30,422 nucleotides of DNA from Spirochaetia bacterium (GTDB lineage Bacteria; Spirochaetota; Spirochaetia; Treponematales; Treponemataceae), in assembly GCA_900770075.1 (NCBI GenBank), contig CAAGIZ010000136.1, forward strand, positions 1 to 30,422, in the 5' to 3' direction. The notes below the pieces were generated by a model. The model did no database searches. It was not told the origin of the DNA and worked only from the letters and a program-made list of their open reading frames with translations. This document shows, one piece after another, positions 14,526 to 21,571 of the stretch. A program made the position numbers and the translations under genes. The first letter of the stretch is position 1, and each line of letters starts with the position of its first letter.

Positions 14526-15761
14526 TCAGAACCGGTTAGCCTTTCTAATACCTGCCAGATCCCTGTAAAGTTTTTCCAACGCAGCCGCAGGTTTCTGATT
14601 GTAAACAGAAACGTTGTTAAAACATTCCCGCAGCGCACAGATATTTTTTATTTCAACTTCAGCATTTCTGCCAGAGTTTTCGTCCTTTTCCAGCGGATTT
14701 TTCTGGGCTTCCATAAGTCCCTGCAAAAAGATTTTAAACATGGTGCGGGGTTCAAAATCACCGCATTTTTTTACGATTTCGTTGATTTGAATAAGCCGGT
14801 TTTCCCTTATGGCGCCGTAAAAAAAATCTGCCGTTTCTTTCAGTTTTTCAGGAGGCACAGGCAAAAAAGTCTGCAGGTATTCCTGAACAAATCCCCTGCC
14901 TTTTTCCGCCTTGTCGTGAAAAACCCTTTCAATAACCTCTTTCTGCTGCTCAACGGAACGCTCTGTAAAAGAATAAGTGCGGACTCTGGACAAAATCGTA
15001 GGCATAACAGCCCCCCGGCTGGCTGTAGTAAGGATGAACAGGGCATCTTCCGGCGGCTCTTCAAGGATTTTTAAAAGCGCATTGCGGCAGCTTTCGTTCA
15101 TTCTGTCCGCATTTTCGATTATCAGGACTTTTTTCCCCCCAACGGACTTCATTCTGGCCCAAAAAGAAGCCTTTCTTATGTGTTCAATAGGCAGGGAGTC
15201 GTACATATAGGTTGATTCAAGTTTTTGCGCCGAAACAAGGATTTTCCTTGTTATTTCAGAAAGCTCTTCATTTTCAGGAACAGGAAAATCAGGATTCAGC
15301 CTTTCCAGCTGCTCGTTTATATCCTCCACCAAAGGCGAAAGTTTTGAAAACTTGTCGTCCCCCTCCCACAAAACCGGGCTAAAACGCAGAAGAAGCTTAC
15401 GCACAGACCGGATGTACAGATAGCGGGCAGCCTGCAGGTGTGAATAATTATTAGCACCGGCATCCAGAAAAGTTCTGGTTGCAGCAAGAATTTCCAGAGA
15501 GCAGTCTCTCGGTCCTGCAAGAATGACGTTTGTTCCTAAAAGTTCTTTCTGCCTTCGACAGGAAGGACAGTCACAAAGCCAGCGACCTTTTTTTTCAAAA
15601 GAAGGCTCATTACAGGAAAGAATTCTGGCAATTTCCAAAGCACAGGTAAGTTTGCCGGAAGAAAGCGGACCGGAAAGCAAAATTGAAGAAGGAAGCCTCT
15701 TGTTTTTTATGTCATCTGCAAGAAGGAAGGCAGCATCCTGATAAAGAAGATTTTCAAACAT
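14526..15761 (-). CDS. holB: DNA polymerase III delta-prime-like clamp-loader subunit with large insertion
   Basis: 411 residues, longer than typical delta-prime (about 330). The start shows the AAA+ fold with SGPLSSGKLT (31-39), a modified Walker A in which Ser/Thr after Lys is Leu, followed by a zinc module (Cys50, Cys63, Cys65, Cys68). Later come LPIEHIRKASFWARMK, VLIIENADRMNESCRNALLKILEEPP (shown in part by ENADRMNESCRNALLKILEE) and the SRV motif in ILSRVRTYSF. Residues of about 86-188, between the zinc module and IRKASF, are an insertion absent from standard delta-prime. The protein helps load the beta sliding clamp. Its ATG overlaps the cvpA stop by one base (TGATG). The gamma/tau subunit is an alternative, but the modified Walker A favours delta-prime. 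Confidence 0.85.
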   Translation of the reverse strand: MFENLLYQDAAFLLADDIKNKRLPSSILLSGPLSSGKLTCALEIARILSCNEPSFEKKGRWLCDCPSCRRQKELLGTNVILAGPRDCSLEILAATRTFLDAGANNYSHLQAARYLYIRSVRKLLLRFSPVLWEGDDKFSKLSPLVEDINEQLERLNPDFPVPENEELSEITRKILVSAQKLESTYMYDSLPIEHIRKASFWARMKSVGGKKVLIIENADRMNESCRNALLKILEEPPEDALFILTTASRGAVMPTILSRVRTYSFTERSVEQQKEVIERVFHDKAEKGRGFVQEYLQTFLPVPPEKLKETADFFYGAIRENRLIQINEIVKKCGDFEPRTMFKIFLQGLMEAQKNPLEKDENSGRNAEVEIKNICALRECFNNVSVYNQKPAAALEKLYRDLAGIRKANRF

Positions 15762-16240
15762 CAGGCAAAAACCGTCCCCAAAGCCTCAACCGGCTTCTGA
15801 AGCAGAGGTCCAAAACAGGACCAGAAAAAAGTCCTGTCTATAAAAGCCGGACTAAACCAGGGCTGAGCCTTTATAAGTATGAGCAGGGCACATACGATAC
15901 CGATTCCTTCAACCGCACCCAGAGCAAACCCAAGAATTTTATCCAGGCTTTTCAAAATATCTCCGCTAAAAATGCTGCTGATTAGAGTCTGTATGATTTT
16001 TACAAGCAAAAAAGTTGCTATAAAAAGAAGGATAAAGGCAATGACCACGGACAAAGTCTTTACCTTTATGAACTTTTCAAGGTAAGGGCTTAAACTGCTG
16101 CTAAAAACTACGGCAACAACAACCCCCGCCACCACAGCAATCTTCCCGAAAAGTTCCTTCAAAAACCCCTTTGAACATGCAGTCACGGCAAAAAAAAGAA
16201 CCAGAATCAGAAAAAAAATATCCATAAACTCAAAATGCAT
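15761..16240 (-). CDS. cvpA: CvpA family membrane protein
   Basis: 159 residues with four predicted membrane helices (about 5-22, 30-52, 65-88, 105-125), matching CvpA in length, spacing and the KGFLKELFGKI motif after helix 1. CvpA members are linked to colicin V production and envelope stress in enterics, but the biochemical role is unclear. ATG 16240 has AGGAG 9 nt upstream and lies inside the last codons of murG (11-bp overlap), so translation is probably coupled. An ATG at 16225 has no ribosome-binding site. Confidence 0.88.
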   Translation of the reverse strand: MHFEFMDIFFLILVLFFAVTACSKGFLKELFGKIAVVAGVVVAVVFSSSLSPYLEKFIKVKTLSVVIAFILLFIATFLLVKIIQTLISSIFSGDILKSLDKILGFALGAVEGIGIVCALLILIKAQPWFSPAFIDRTFFWSCFGPLLQKPVEALGTVFA

Positions 16241-17357
16241 TTATCACATCTCCTATTATCTCAGCAATTTTCAAAGAAGACCTCTTTCCAGCGGCCAGTT
16301 CAGCCATTTTCTGCCCCATCTCAAGACGTGTTTTTTCGTCCAAAAGACGTTCAAGGCAGTCCCTCAGTTTTTCAAAAACCGCCTCCTCTCCGTTCAGTAC
16401 AAAGGCTGCCCCCCGGCTTGCAAAAAAACCGGCATTGTCCACCTGATCTCCCCTCGTTCCGCTGCCGCACAAAGGCACAAGAACCGAAGGTTTACCTTCC
16501 ACAGCACTTTCCCAGACAGTGCTGGCACCAGCTCTGGAAAGAACCACATCCGCACAGGCTATAACATCGGGCATCTGCTCATAAATAAAAGGATACGGAA
16601 AATAACAGTCCGACCGTTCCGGCACAAAAGAAGCATCTTTAGCACCGCACTGGTGAACCACTATAAACCTCTCCGTAAGCCAGGAAAGGTTCTGCACCAC
16701 AAGTTCATTGAGCTGTCTGGCACCAAGGCTTCCGCCAAGGACAAGAAGCACAGGCTTTGAAGGCACCCACTCCTTATTGCCAGACAAAAACTCTCTTCCC
16801 CTGCCGGCATCCGCCTCGTAAAAAGCAGGCCTCACAGGATTTCCGCTTACTACAGCACGAGCCTGCCTGTTTTTTGGAAGAAATTTTACGGTTTCCGGGT
16901 AAGAAACGAGTATTTTAGCTGCAAAACGGGAATTTATCTTCGTTGCAAGACCGGGAGTAAAATCACATTCATGGGTAAAAACAGGAATTCTCAAAATCCA
17001 GGCAGCAAAACACGGAGGAACAGAAACAAAGCCGCCTTTAGAAAACACCAGAGAAGGCCGGATAAATAAAAGCCGAAAAAAAGAAACGAAAATTCCTGCA
17101 AGAATTTTAAAAAAGTCAAAAAAGTTCTTTATGGAAAAATAACGGCGCAGTTTTCCCGACGGAATTCCGCAAAATACATCAGCAATCCCACTTTTTTCCA
17201 CCAGTTTTCTGTCCATTCCCCCGGAGTTTCCGAACCAGTAGATTTTTATTTTACGGTTGTTTTTTTCAGCAATCTTCTTTAATTCGTCAGCAACGGCAAG
17301 CCCCGGATATATATGTCCCCCGGTTCCGCCACCAGCAAAAACAATTTTTTCAGTCAT
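16230..17357 (-). CDS. murG: UDP-GlcNAc:lipid-I N-acetylglucosaminyltransferase MurG
   Basis: Transfers GlcNAc to undecaprenyl-PP-MurNAc-pentapeptide to make lipid II on the inner face of the membrane. 375 residues from ATG 17357. Motifs: FAGGGTGGHIYPGLA (donor-diphosphate loop 1), GGFVSVPP with THECDFTPGLA (acceptor site), LVLGGSLGARQLN (loop 3) and LSRAGASTVWE with the donor-binding VPLCGSGTRGDQ. An in-frame TTG at 17393 is rejected because it lies in the promoter's -35 region. No ribosome-binding site precedes the ATG. It heads the cluster murG-cvpA-holB-kinase-regulator. Confidence 0.96.
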   Translation of the reverse strand: MTEKIVFAGGGTGGHIYPGLAVADELKKIAEKNNRKIKIYWFGNSGGMDRKLVEKSGIADVFCGIPSGKLRRYFSIKNFFDFFKILAGIFVSFFRLLFIRPSLVFSKGGFVSVPPCFAAWILRIPVFTHECDFTPGLATKINSRFAAKILVSYPETVKFLPKNRQARAVVSGNPVRPAFYEADAGRGREFLSGNKEWVPSKPVLLVLGGSLGARQLNELVVQNLSWLTERFIVVHQCGAKDASFVPERSDCYFPYPFIYEQMPDVIACADVVLSRAGASTVWESAVEGKPSVLVPLCGSGTRGDQVDNAGFFASRGAAFVLNGEEAVFEKLRDCLERLLDEKTRLEMGQKMAELAAGKRSSLKIAEIIGDVINAF

Positions 17358-17364
17358 TTGTGTT

Positions 17365-17393
17365 ATTATGACACAGTTTTTTTCTTTTATCAA
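17365..17393 (-). promoter_or_regulatory. Promoter of murG, apparently leaderless
   Basis: On the minus strand, TTGATA (17393-17388), 17-nt spacer, CATAAT (17370-17365). The expected start at 17357-17359 coincides with the murG ATG at 17357, leaving no room for a ribosome-binding site. Confidence 0.55.
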
Positions 17394-17433
17394 TCAAAAT
17401 GCCGACATCAAAATGTTAATACAGCTTTTTTAT

Positions 17434-17535
17434 GGGCGTGCCTCGCCAAAGGCAAGTCGGGCCAAACGCGGCTACGGCGTCGGGGCGCCTCCGGTGCTCC
17501 GCACCCGCTTTCGCGGCCGCTAATGTCCCTCACGC
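17434..17535. repeat. GC-rich hairpin-chain island C, bounded GGGCGTGCC...TCCCTCACGC
   Basis: About 100 bp of very GC-rich DNA in an AT-rich gap between murG and flaA. It contains TGCCT/AAGGCA, GGTGC/GCACC with a TCC loop (17493-17505) and CCGC/GCGG with a TTTC loop (17505-17516). Ends GGGCGTGCC and TCCCTCACGC, with internal GTCGGGC, remind me of an interspersed repeat seen in Bacteroidota and other anaerobes; this is from memory and unverified. The rest of the murG-flaA gap (17536-17706) holds only weak hairpins. Confidence 0.6.
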
Positions 17536-17671
17536 AAAAAAAAATCCCCATCCAGGAAACAGCGTCTGCTTACACTTTGCAAACACCACACCAAAAACTT
17601 CACAATTTCCGGATATTTTTCCTAAGACAGGGATTTTCTGATTTTTTCAGACAGACTGAAACGTTCATCAT

Positions 17672-17699
17672 GCCGAAAAACCCATGTAGATTTTCCGGC
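17672..17699 (-). terminator. Hairpin downstream of the flaA pair
   Basis: GCCGAAAAA (17672-17680) and TTTTCCGGC (17691-17699) pair with one G-T pair. It begins 8 bp beyond the stop of the second flaA gene. No T-run follows on the minus strand, so termination or 3'-end protection are both possible. Confidence 0.35.
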
Positions 17700-17706
17700 T
17701 CAAGTG

Positions 17707-18420
17707 CTACCAGTCGTCCATTATATCGTCTTCGTCACGATTTTCAACATCGTAAAGGTCAGTTACGGCATTGAGCGCATCAAAATAGACGTAGTACTGA
17801 CCGCGGGCAAGAGCCGGATCACAGTCAATTCTAAAGCCCAAAATGCGCAGTCCCGGTCTTACACCGTTATACGCACTCTGCTGAATAATTCCATGCTCTC
17901 CGTCCGGAGTAGGAGGAATTGCAACAGTCATCTTTCTCCAGCCGGAGAAAGCCAGGTTACCCATGTAAAGTTCAAAATTGTTTCCAAAATAATCCTGAAC
18001 CAAAAGGAACAGTTCATGTCCCATGTTACGGCCTGCAACCCAGACAGAAACAGTCTTTGTTACGCCTTCGATAGGAATAGGGCGGGCAGAACGGATAAAG
18101 AAGGAGTTTATTCCCCTTCTGAAAAATTCAACCTTAACACCGAGAACCTTGGAATCTTCCAGTTCTTCTTCGCCTTTTACAGGTTCCTTCATTGCAGGGG
18201 AACCGTCAAAAAGACGGCTGGAAATTATACCGAAGTCCGGAGAAATCGAAGCATTCCATGAACCTTCAATTTCAAATTTATCTACAGAAATTTCCTTAAG
18301 AGCCTGCTTTGCAGAATCAGCACCGATAATCGTAGGATCAGGCTCAGACAGGCTTGAATTCTGTGCAAAAGCCATTCCGGCTGCAGCCAGTGTAAAAATT
18401 ACAGTAACTAACTTTTTCAT
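17707..18420 (-). CDS. flaA: Flagellar filament outer layer protein, FlaA family (second copy)
   Basis: 237 residues with a cleavable signal peptide (MKKLVTVIFTLAAAGMAFA, cut before QNSS). The body shares the FlaA pattern with its neighbour: KVLGVKVEFFRRGINSFF, VSVWVAGRNMGHELFLLVQD, LAFSGWRKMTVAIP, LRILGFRIDCDP and YVYFDALNAVTD. FlaA proteins are exported by the Sec route and coat the FlaB core of periplasmic flagella. It overlaps the upstream flaA stop by one base (TAATG), so the two are coupled. C-terminus is acidic (ENRDEDDIMDDW). It is shorter and more diverged than the first copy and may have a separate sheath position. T. pallidum has a similar tandem pair, as I recall. Confidence 0.88.
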   Translation of the reverse strand: MKKLVTVIFTLAAAGMAFAQNSSLSEPDPTIIGADSAKQALKEISVDKFEIEGSWNASISPDFGIISSRLFDGSPAMKEPVKGEEELEDSKVLGVKVEFFRRGINSFFIRSARPIPIEGVTKTVSVWVAGRNMGHELFLLVQDYFGNNFELYMGNLAFSGWRKMTVAIPPTPDGEHGIIQQSAYNGVRPGLRILGFRIDCDPALARGQYYVYFDALNAVTDLYDVENRDEDDIMDDW

Positions 18421-19181
18421 TATTTTGCATCCTCACTGCTTGAACTTGATGAAGATTCACCGAAATCAATATCTTTAAGTTCATAGCCGTCAAAAATATT
18501 GCTCAGTGTATTTGTAGTGTATTTAAGCTGATCAAAGAAGATATTAAAGTCGTCTACAAATTCATCCGGATCCGTACGGATTCTGAATCCCACGAACATC
18601 ATGGTATCAGGACCGCTGCGAAGCCTTGAATGCTGGCGGATAGATGTAGGAACGGTTACGATTACATTCTTCCAGCCGTTAAAGGCAAGGCTACCGGCAG
18701 GCAGGGTGTGCACCCGACCGTCAGAATCCCTTACGAGCAAATCGATATAGTAGAGATAATTTGCACCCCAAACCCAAAAGTCAATCTGAGTACAGGTTCC
18801 CACAAAAGGAATTTCGTAAGGCTTGCCGTCTACCTCAGGATAAACTTCAAACCAGTTTTCTCCCTTGCGGGCATATTTGGTCTTGATGCCGAGAACTTTC
18901 GGCTCAGCGCTTTTGTCTCTGTTAAGTACCTTCAGTGAATTTGGCTGACCTGGTACAAAATCTTTTTTAGGGAAGCCCTCTTCAATAAAGCGACTCGTCT
19001 GAACGCCCCAAGTCCACAACTCTGTACCAGCCATTATCTGGTATGCATTTTTTTCACCTTTATTGTCAAAGTCATCAACAATAAAAGTTTCTACCGCCCT
19101 GCTGCTTGGCTGTGCAACTACCGGAGCACAGAATCCAAAAAGAAGAGCAAGACTAGTTAAAGCAACAACGCTTTTTTTCAT
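18420..19181 (-). CDS. flaA: Flagellar filament outer layer protein, FlaA family (first copy)
   Basis: 253 residues. Signal peptide MKKSVVALTSLALLFGFCAPVVA, cleavage before QPSS. FlaA features: VDDFDNKGEKNAYQI, KVLGIKTKYARKGENWFEVYP, IDFWVWGANYLYYIDLLVRD, LAFNGWKNVIVTVP, MFVGFRIRTDPDE and FFDQLKYTT. The tail is a run of Ser followed by EDAK, unlike its neighbour. ATG 19181 has AAGGAG 8 nt upstream. It is the promoter-proximal gene of the pair, behind a sigma-28-like -10 box, and divergent from the aldolase gene. Confidence 0.92.
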   Translation of the reverse strand: MKKSVVALTSLALLFGFCAPVVAQPSSRAVETFIVDDFDNKGEKNAYQIMAGTELWTWGVQTSRFIEEGFPKKDFVPGQPNSLKVLNRDKSAEPKVLGIKTKYARKGENWFEVYPEVDGKPYEIPFVGTCTQIDFWVWGANYLYYIDLLVRDSDGRVHTLPAGSLAFNGWKNVIVTVPTSIRQHSRLRSGPDTMMFVGFRIRTDPDEFVDDFNIFFDQLKYTTNTLSNIFDGYELKDIDFGESSSSSSSEDAK

Positions 19182-19228
19182 CTAAAAACTCCTTCACGCG
19201 CATCACCTTGGATAATGCGCCAGTTTAG

Positions 19229-19236
19229 TTATCGGC
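19229..19236 (-). promoter_or_regulatory. Sigma-28-like -10 element upstream of flaA
   Basis: On the minus strand the 8 bases GCCGATAA equal the FliA -10 consensus exactly. The -35 position at 15-nt spacing reads TGTA (19255-19252) rather than TAAA. Expected start near 19222, about 40 nt before the flaA ATG. Placement supports function; the poor -35 lowers confidence. Confidence 0.5.
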
Positions 19237-19354
19237 ATTATTTTCTAAACATACAGTTTAATTATATTTTTCTCTTTCCCCTTTGTCAAACTGTTTTTAT
19301 TCAGGGAAGGTTTAAAAAATCACTCTTCTTACAGTACTTTTAAAAATTCCTAAC

Positions 19355-19383
19355 TTGATTTTTGCTTTCTGACGCTGCATAAT
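19355..19383 (+). promoter_or_regulatory. Sigma-70-type promoter of the aldolase gene
   Basis: TTGATT (19355-19360), 17-nt spacer, CATAAT (19378-19383). Predicted start near 19390, followed by AAGGAGG at about 19400-19406 and ATG at 19418. Confidence 0.65.
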
Positions 19384-19417
19384 ATAGGCATACAGAAAAA
19401 AGGAGGCGTAAAAATTT

Positions 19418-20416
19418 ATGGTAAACTACAAAGATTTAGGACTGGTAAATACGCGCGACATTTTTGCAAAGGCAATAAAAGGCGGATATGCAATTCCTGC
19501 CTATAACTTCAATAATATGGAACAGATGCAGGCCATAATCCAGGCCTGTGTGGAAACAAAATCTCCGGTAATCCTTCAGGTTTCAAAGGGAGCCCGCCAG
19601 TACGCCGACAAATTCATCCTCCGCAACATGGCAAGGGGTGCCGTTGAATACGCTCACGAACTGGGCTGTGACATTCCGATTGTGCTTCACCTTGACCACG
19701 GTCCCAACTTTGAAGTTGCAAAGGACTGCATCGACAACGGTTTTTCTTCCGTAATGATTGACGGCTCTTCCCTTCCCTACGACGAGAACGTAGCCCTTAC
19801 AAAGCAGGTTGTAGACTATGCCCACAAATACGACGTTACCGTTGAAGCAGAACTGGGCGTTCTTGCAGGCGTAGAGGACGAAGTAAGTGCAGCAGAAAGC
19901 CATTACACAAAACCGGAGGAAGTCGTAGACTTTACAGGAAAAACAGGCTGCGATTCTCTGGCAATCTCCATCGGAACTTCCCACGGACGCTGCAAATTCA
20001 CCCCTGAACAGTGTACCCGCACGGCAGACGGTGTTCTTGTTCCTCCTCCGCTGGCTTTTGACATTCTTGCAGAAATAGAAAAAAAACTTCCGGGCTTCCC
20101 GATTGTACTCCACGGCTCATCTTCAGTTCCGGTTCAGTACGTAAAGATGATAGAACAGTACGGCGGAAAAATTCCTGACTCCGTAGGTATTCCGGAAGAG
20201 CAGCTCAGAAAGGCAGCAAAATCTGCAGTCTGCAAAATCAACATCGACTCAGACGGACGCCTTGCCATGACAGCCCTCATAAGAAAGGTTCTTGCAGAAA
20301 ACCCAGGAGAATTCGACCCGAGAAAATACCTCGGACCTGCCAGGGACGAACTTAAAAAGATGTACATGCAGAAAAACATAGAAGTTCTTGGTTCTGCAGG
20401 ACACGCTCTAGACTAA
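19418..20416 (+). CDS. fba: Class II fructose-1,6-bisphosphate aldolase
   Basis: Zinc-dependent reversible cleavage of fructose-1,6-bisphosphate into DHAP and glyceraldehyde-3-phosphate; central glycolysis. 332 residues. Family residues visible: AIPAYNFNN at the N-terminus, HLDHG (catalytic Asp and zinc His), the Glu-rich VEAELGVLAGVEDE, the zinc His in ISIGTSHGRCKF, and HGSSSVP (third zinc His plus phosphate loop), ending with CKINIDSDGRLAMT. The 12-nt ribosome-site spacing is long but the site is strong. Neighbouring divergent flaA genes recreate an arrangement I recall from T. pallidum. A strong terminator follows. Confidence 0.96.
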   Translation: MVNYKDLGLVNTRDIFAKAIKGGYAIPAYNFNNMEQMQAIIQACVETKSPVILQVSKGARQYADKFILRNMARGAVEYAHELGCDIPIVLHLDHGPNFEVAKDCIDNGFSSVMIDGSSLPYDENVALTKQVVDYAHKYDVTVEAELGVLAGVEDEVSAAESHYTKPEEVVDFTGKTGCDSLAISIGTSHGRCKFTPEQCTRTADGVLVPPPLAFDILAEIEKKLPGFPIVLHGSSSVPVQYVKMIEQYGGKIPDSVGIPEEQLRKAAKSAVCKINIDSDGRLAMTALIRKVLAENPGEFDPRKYLGPARDELKKMYMQKNIEVLGSAGHALD

Positions 20417-20435
20417 TCGCCAATCATAAAAAAAA

Positions 20436-20469
20436 CATCTTCCTGTTTTTCAGGGAGATGTTTTTTTTT
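20436..20469 (+). terminator. Rho-independent terminator of the aldolase gene
   Basis: CATCTTCCTG (20436-20445) pairs with CAGGGAGATG (20451-20460), one G-T pair, 5-nt loop, then nine T (20461-20469). It begins 19 bp past the stop codon. Confidence 0.92.
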
Positions 20470-20520
20470 GCTATTTTTCATTTTTATTTTTTATTTTTTT
20501 GGGCGCAAAATTTTCCAATC

Positions 20521-20598
20521 AAGCGTCCCTGCGCGGTTCGGTAACCCTCAGTCTTTCAGACCGGCTTTGCCGCCGCTCCGGCACGGAGCGCACTTTTA
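20521..20598. repeat. GC-rich hairpin-chain island D, overlapping the end of a membrane protein gene
   Basis: Contains TTCGGTAACCCTCA (20537-20550), identical to a 14-mer in island A, and a CGCTCCG/CGGAGCG stem with a 3-nt loop (20574-20590). Its right half encodes the last residues and stop of the neighbouring minus-strand membrane protein. Confidence 0.6.
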
Positions 20599-21221
20599 CC
20601 CCGAAACCGGAAAAAGCACAGCACAAAAAAGGCAGCGGAAGTCAAAATCCAGAGCCAGACAGGACAGTTAAAATAGCTGAGCGTAAGGGACAAAACCGGA
20701 AAGGCAGATTCCAGCGGGATAAAAAACACCCCGGCAAAAACTGCTCCCGCCTTACTTTCAGCAGCCCGGCTCAAGCGCAGAAACTCCCCTGCAAGGGCAA
20801 CCACCAGAAGAAGCTGCAGCACAGGAAACACAAAGAGCATGAAAAAAGACTGCCTGCCGTCGTTTACGAAAAGCCAGAAAGGCAGGTAAAGGCTCATAAG
20901 CGGAAAGAAAAAGTACAAAAAGCCTTTCAGACGGAATTCAAGGCTGTCTTTAGACCATAAAATATAGAAAACAAAAAACAAAAGCGGCACTGCAAAATTG
21001 AAAACCCACTGAAGAACAAAAAAAACGGCAAAGCCGGTTCCCTGATAATCCGGAAGAAAAACACAGAATTCAAGGACGGCACACAGGGCAAAACCGCATA
21101 AAAGTCCGAAAACTGCCGTCAGAAAGTGTTCCTTAAGGCAGGCAATGCCCTGTTTTTTAACTTCCCGGAAAGCAGCATAAAAAGCGGCCATAGGAAAAAG
21201 AAGAAAAGAAAAAATATACAT
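20556..21221 (-). CDS. Unknown multi-pass membrane protein
   Basis: 221 residues from ATG 21221 (GGGG 5 nt upstream); an upstream ATG at 21269 lies against island E, has no ribosome-binding site and adds a polar stretch before the first helix. About six or seven hydrophobic helices can be seen, for example MYIFSFLLFPMAAFYAAF, FLTAVFGLLCGFALCAVLEF, FFVLQWVFNFAVPLLFFVFY, FFPLMSLYLPFWLFV and LWILTSAAFFVLCFF. No family or active-site motif is recognisable. The last 12 or so residues (SALRAGAAAKPV) are encoded by the GC-rich island and look unrelated to the rest, so the original C-terminus may have been replaced. It stands alone on the minus strand. Expression is uncertain. Confidence 0.6.
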   Translation of the reverse strand: MYIFSFLLFPMAAFYAAFREVKKQGIACLKEHFLTAVFGLLCGFALCAVLEFCVFLPDYQGTGFAVFFVLQWVFNFAVPLLFFVFYILWSKDSLEFRLKGFLYFFFPLMSLYLPFWLFVNDGRQSFFMLFVFPVLQLLLVVALAGEFLRLSRAAESKAGAVFAGVFFIPLESAFPVLSLTLSYFNCPVWLWILTSAAFFVLCFFRFRGKSALRAGAAAKPV

Positions 21222-21270
21222 AAAATCCCCGGATTTACAGGCTGCAGCAGGGATTGTAAGGGCCGGCATG

Positions 21271-21391
21271 ACGGTTCCGACCCGGAACGAAAGTGAAGGG
21301 ACGGAATGAAGCGGCTAGCGGAACCCTGAAAAGCCCGGTTTTTGACGGGGTGATTTATGGAGCAAAGCGGAATAATTCACCCCGTCAAAAA
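21271..21391. repeat. GC-rich hairpin-chain island E with a 20-bp inverted repeat
   Basis: GTTCCG/CGGAAC stem (21274-21288), the word GCGGAACCCTG shared with island A, then a long hairpin whose arms 21339-21358 and 21372-21391 pair at 19 of 20 positions around a 13-nt loop. The remaining gap to infC (21392-21571) is AT-rich with no gene seen. Confidence 0.65.
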
Positions 21392-21497
21392 GCTGCCAGA
21401 AACAAAAATATATAAAAAAAATACCAATAAACTTCAGTTTTTTCAACAACCTGCGCCAAAACTTCGGTCAAAATCTCTGATACTGGGGAAAAACTAA

Positions 21498-21526
21498 TAG
21501 ACACAAACGATACATTTTGATAATAT
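21498..21526 (+). promoter_or_regulatory. Possible promoter of the infC operon
   Basis: TAGACA (21498-21503), 17-nt spacer, TAATAT (21521-21526). Each box matches the consensus only moderately. A small hairpin AGTGTTT/AAACACT (21545-21561) lies directly before the ribosome-binding site AGGAGG. Confidence 0.35.
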
Positions 21527-21571
21527 GCAAAGACTTATTGATTAAGTGTTTTAAAAACACTAGGAGGAACG

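Noticed and set aside
14445..15074. 209-residue plus-strand open frame
   Set aside because: Antisense to the clamp-loader gene, no ribosome-binding site and no recognisable domain.
20499..20960. 153-residue Lys/Arg-rich plus-strand open frame
   Set aside because: Antisense to the membrane protein gene and starting in the repeat island; composition is that of a shadow frame of hydrophobic codons.
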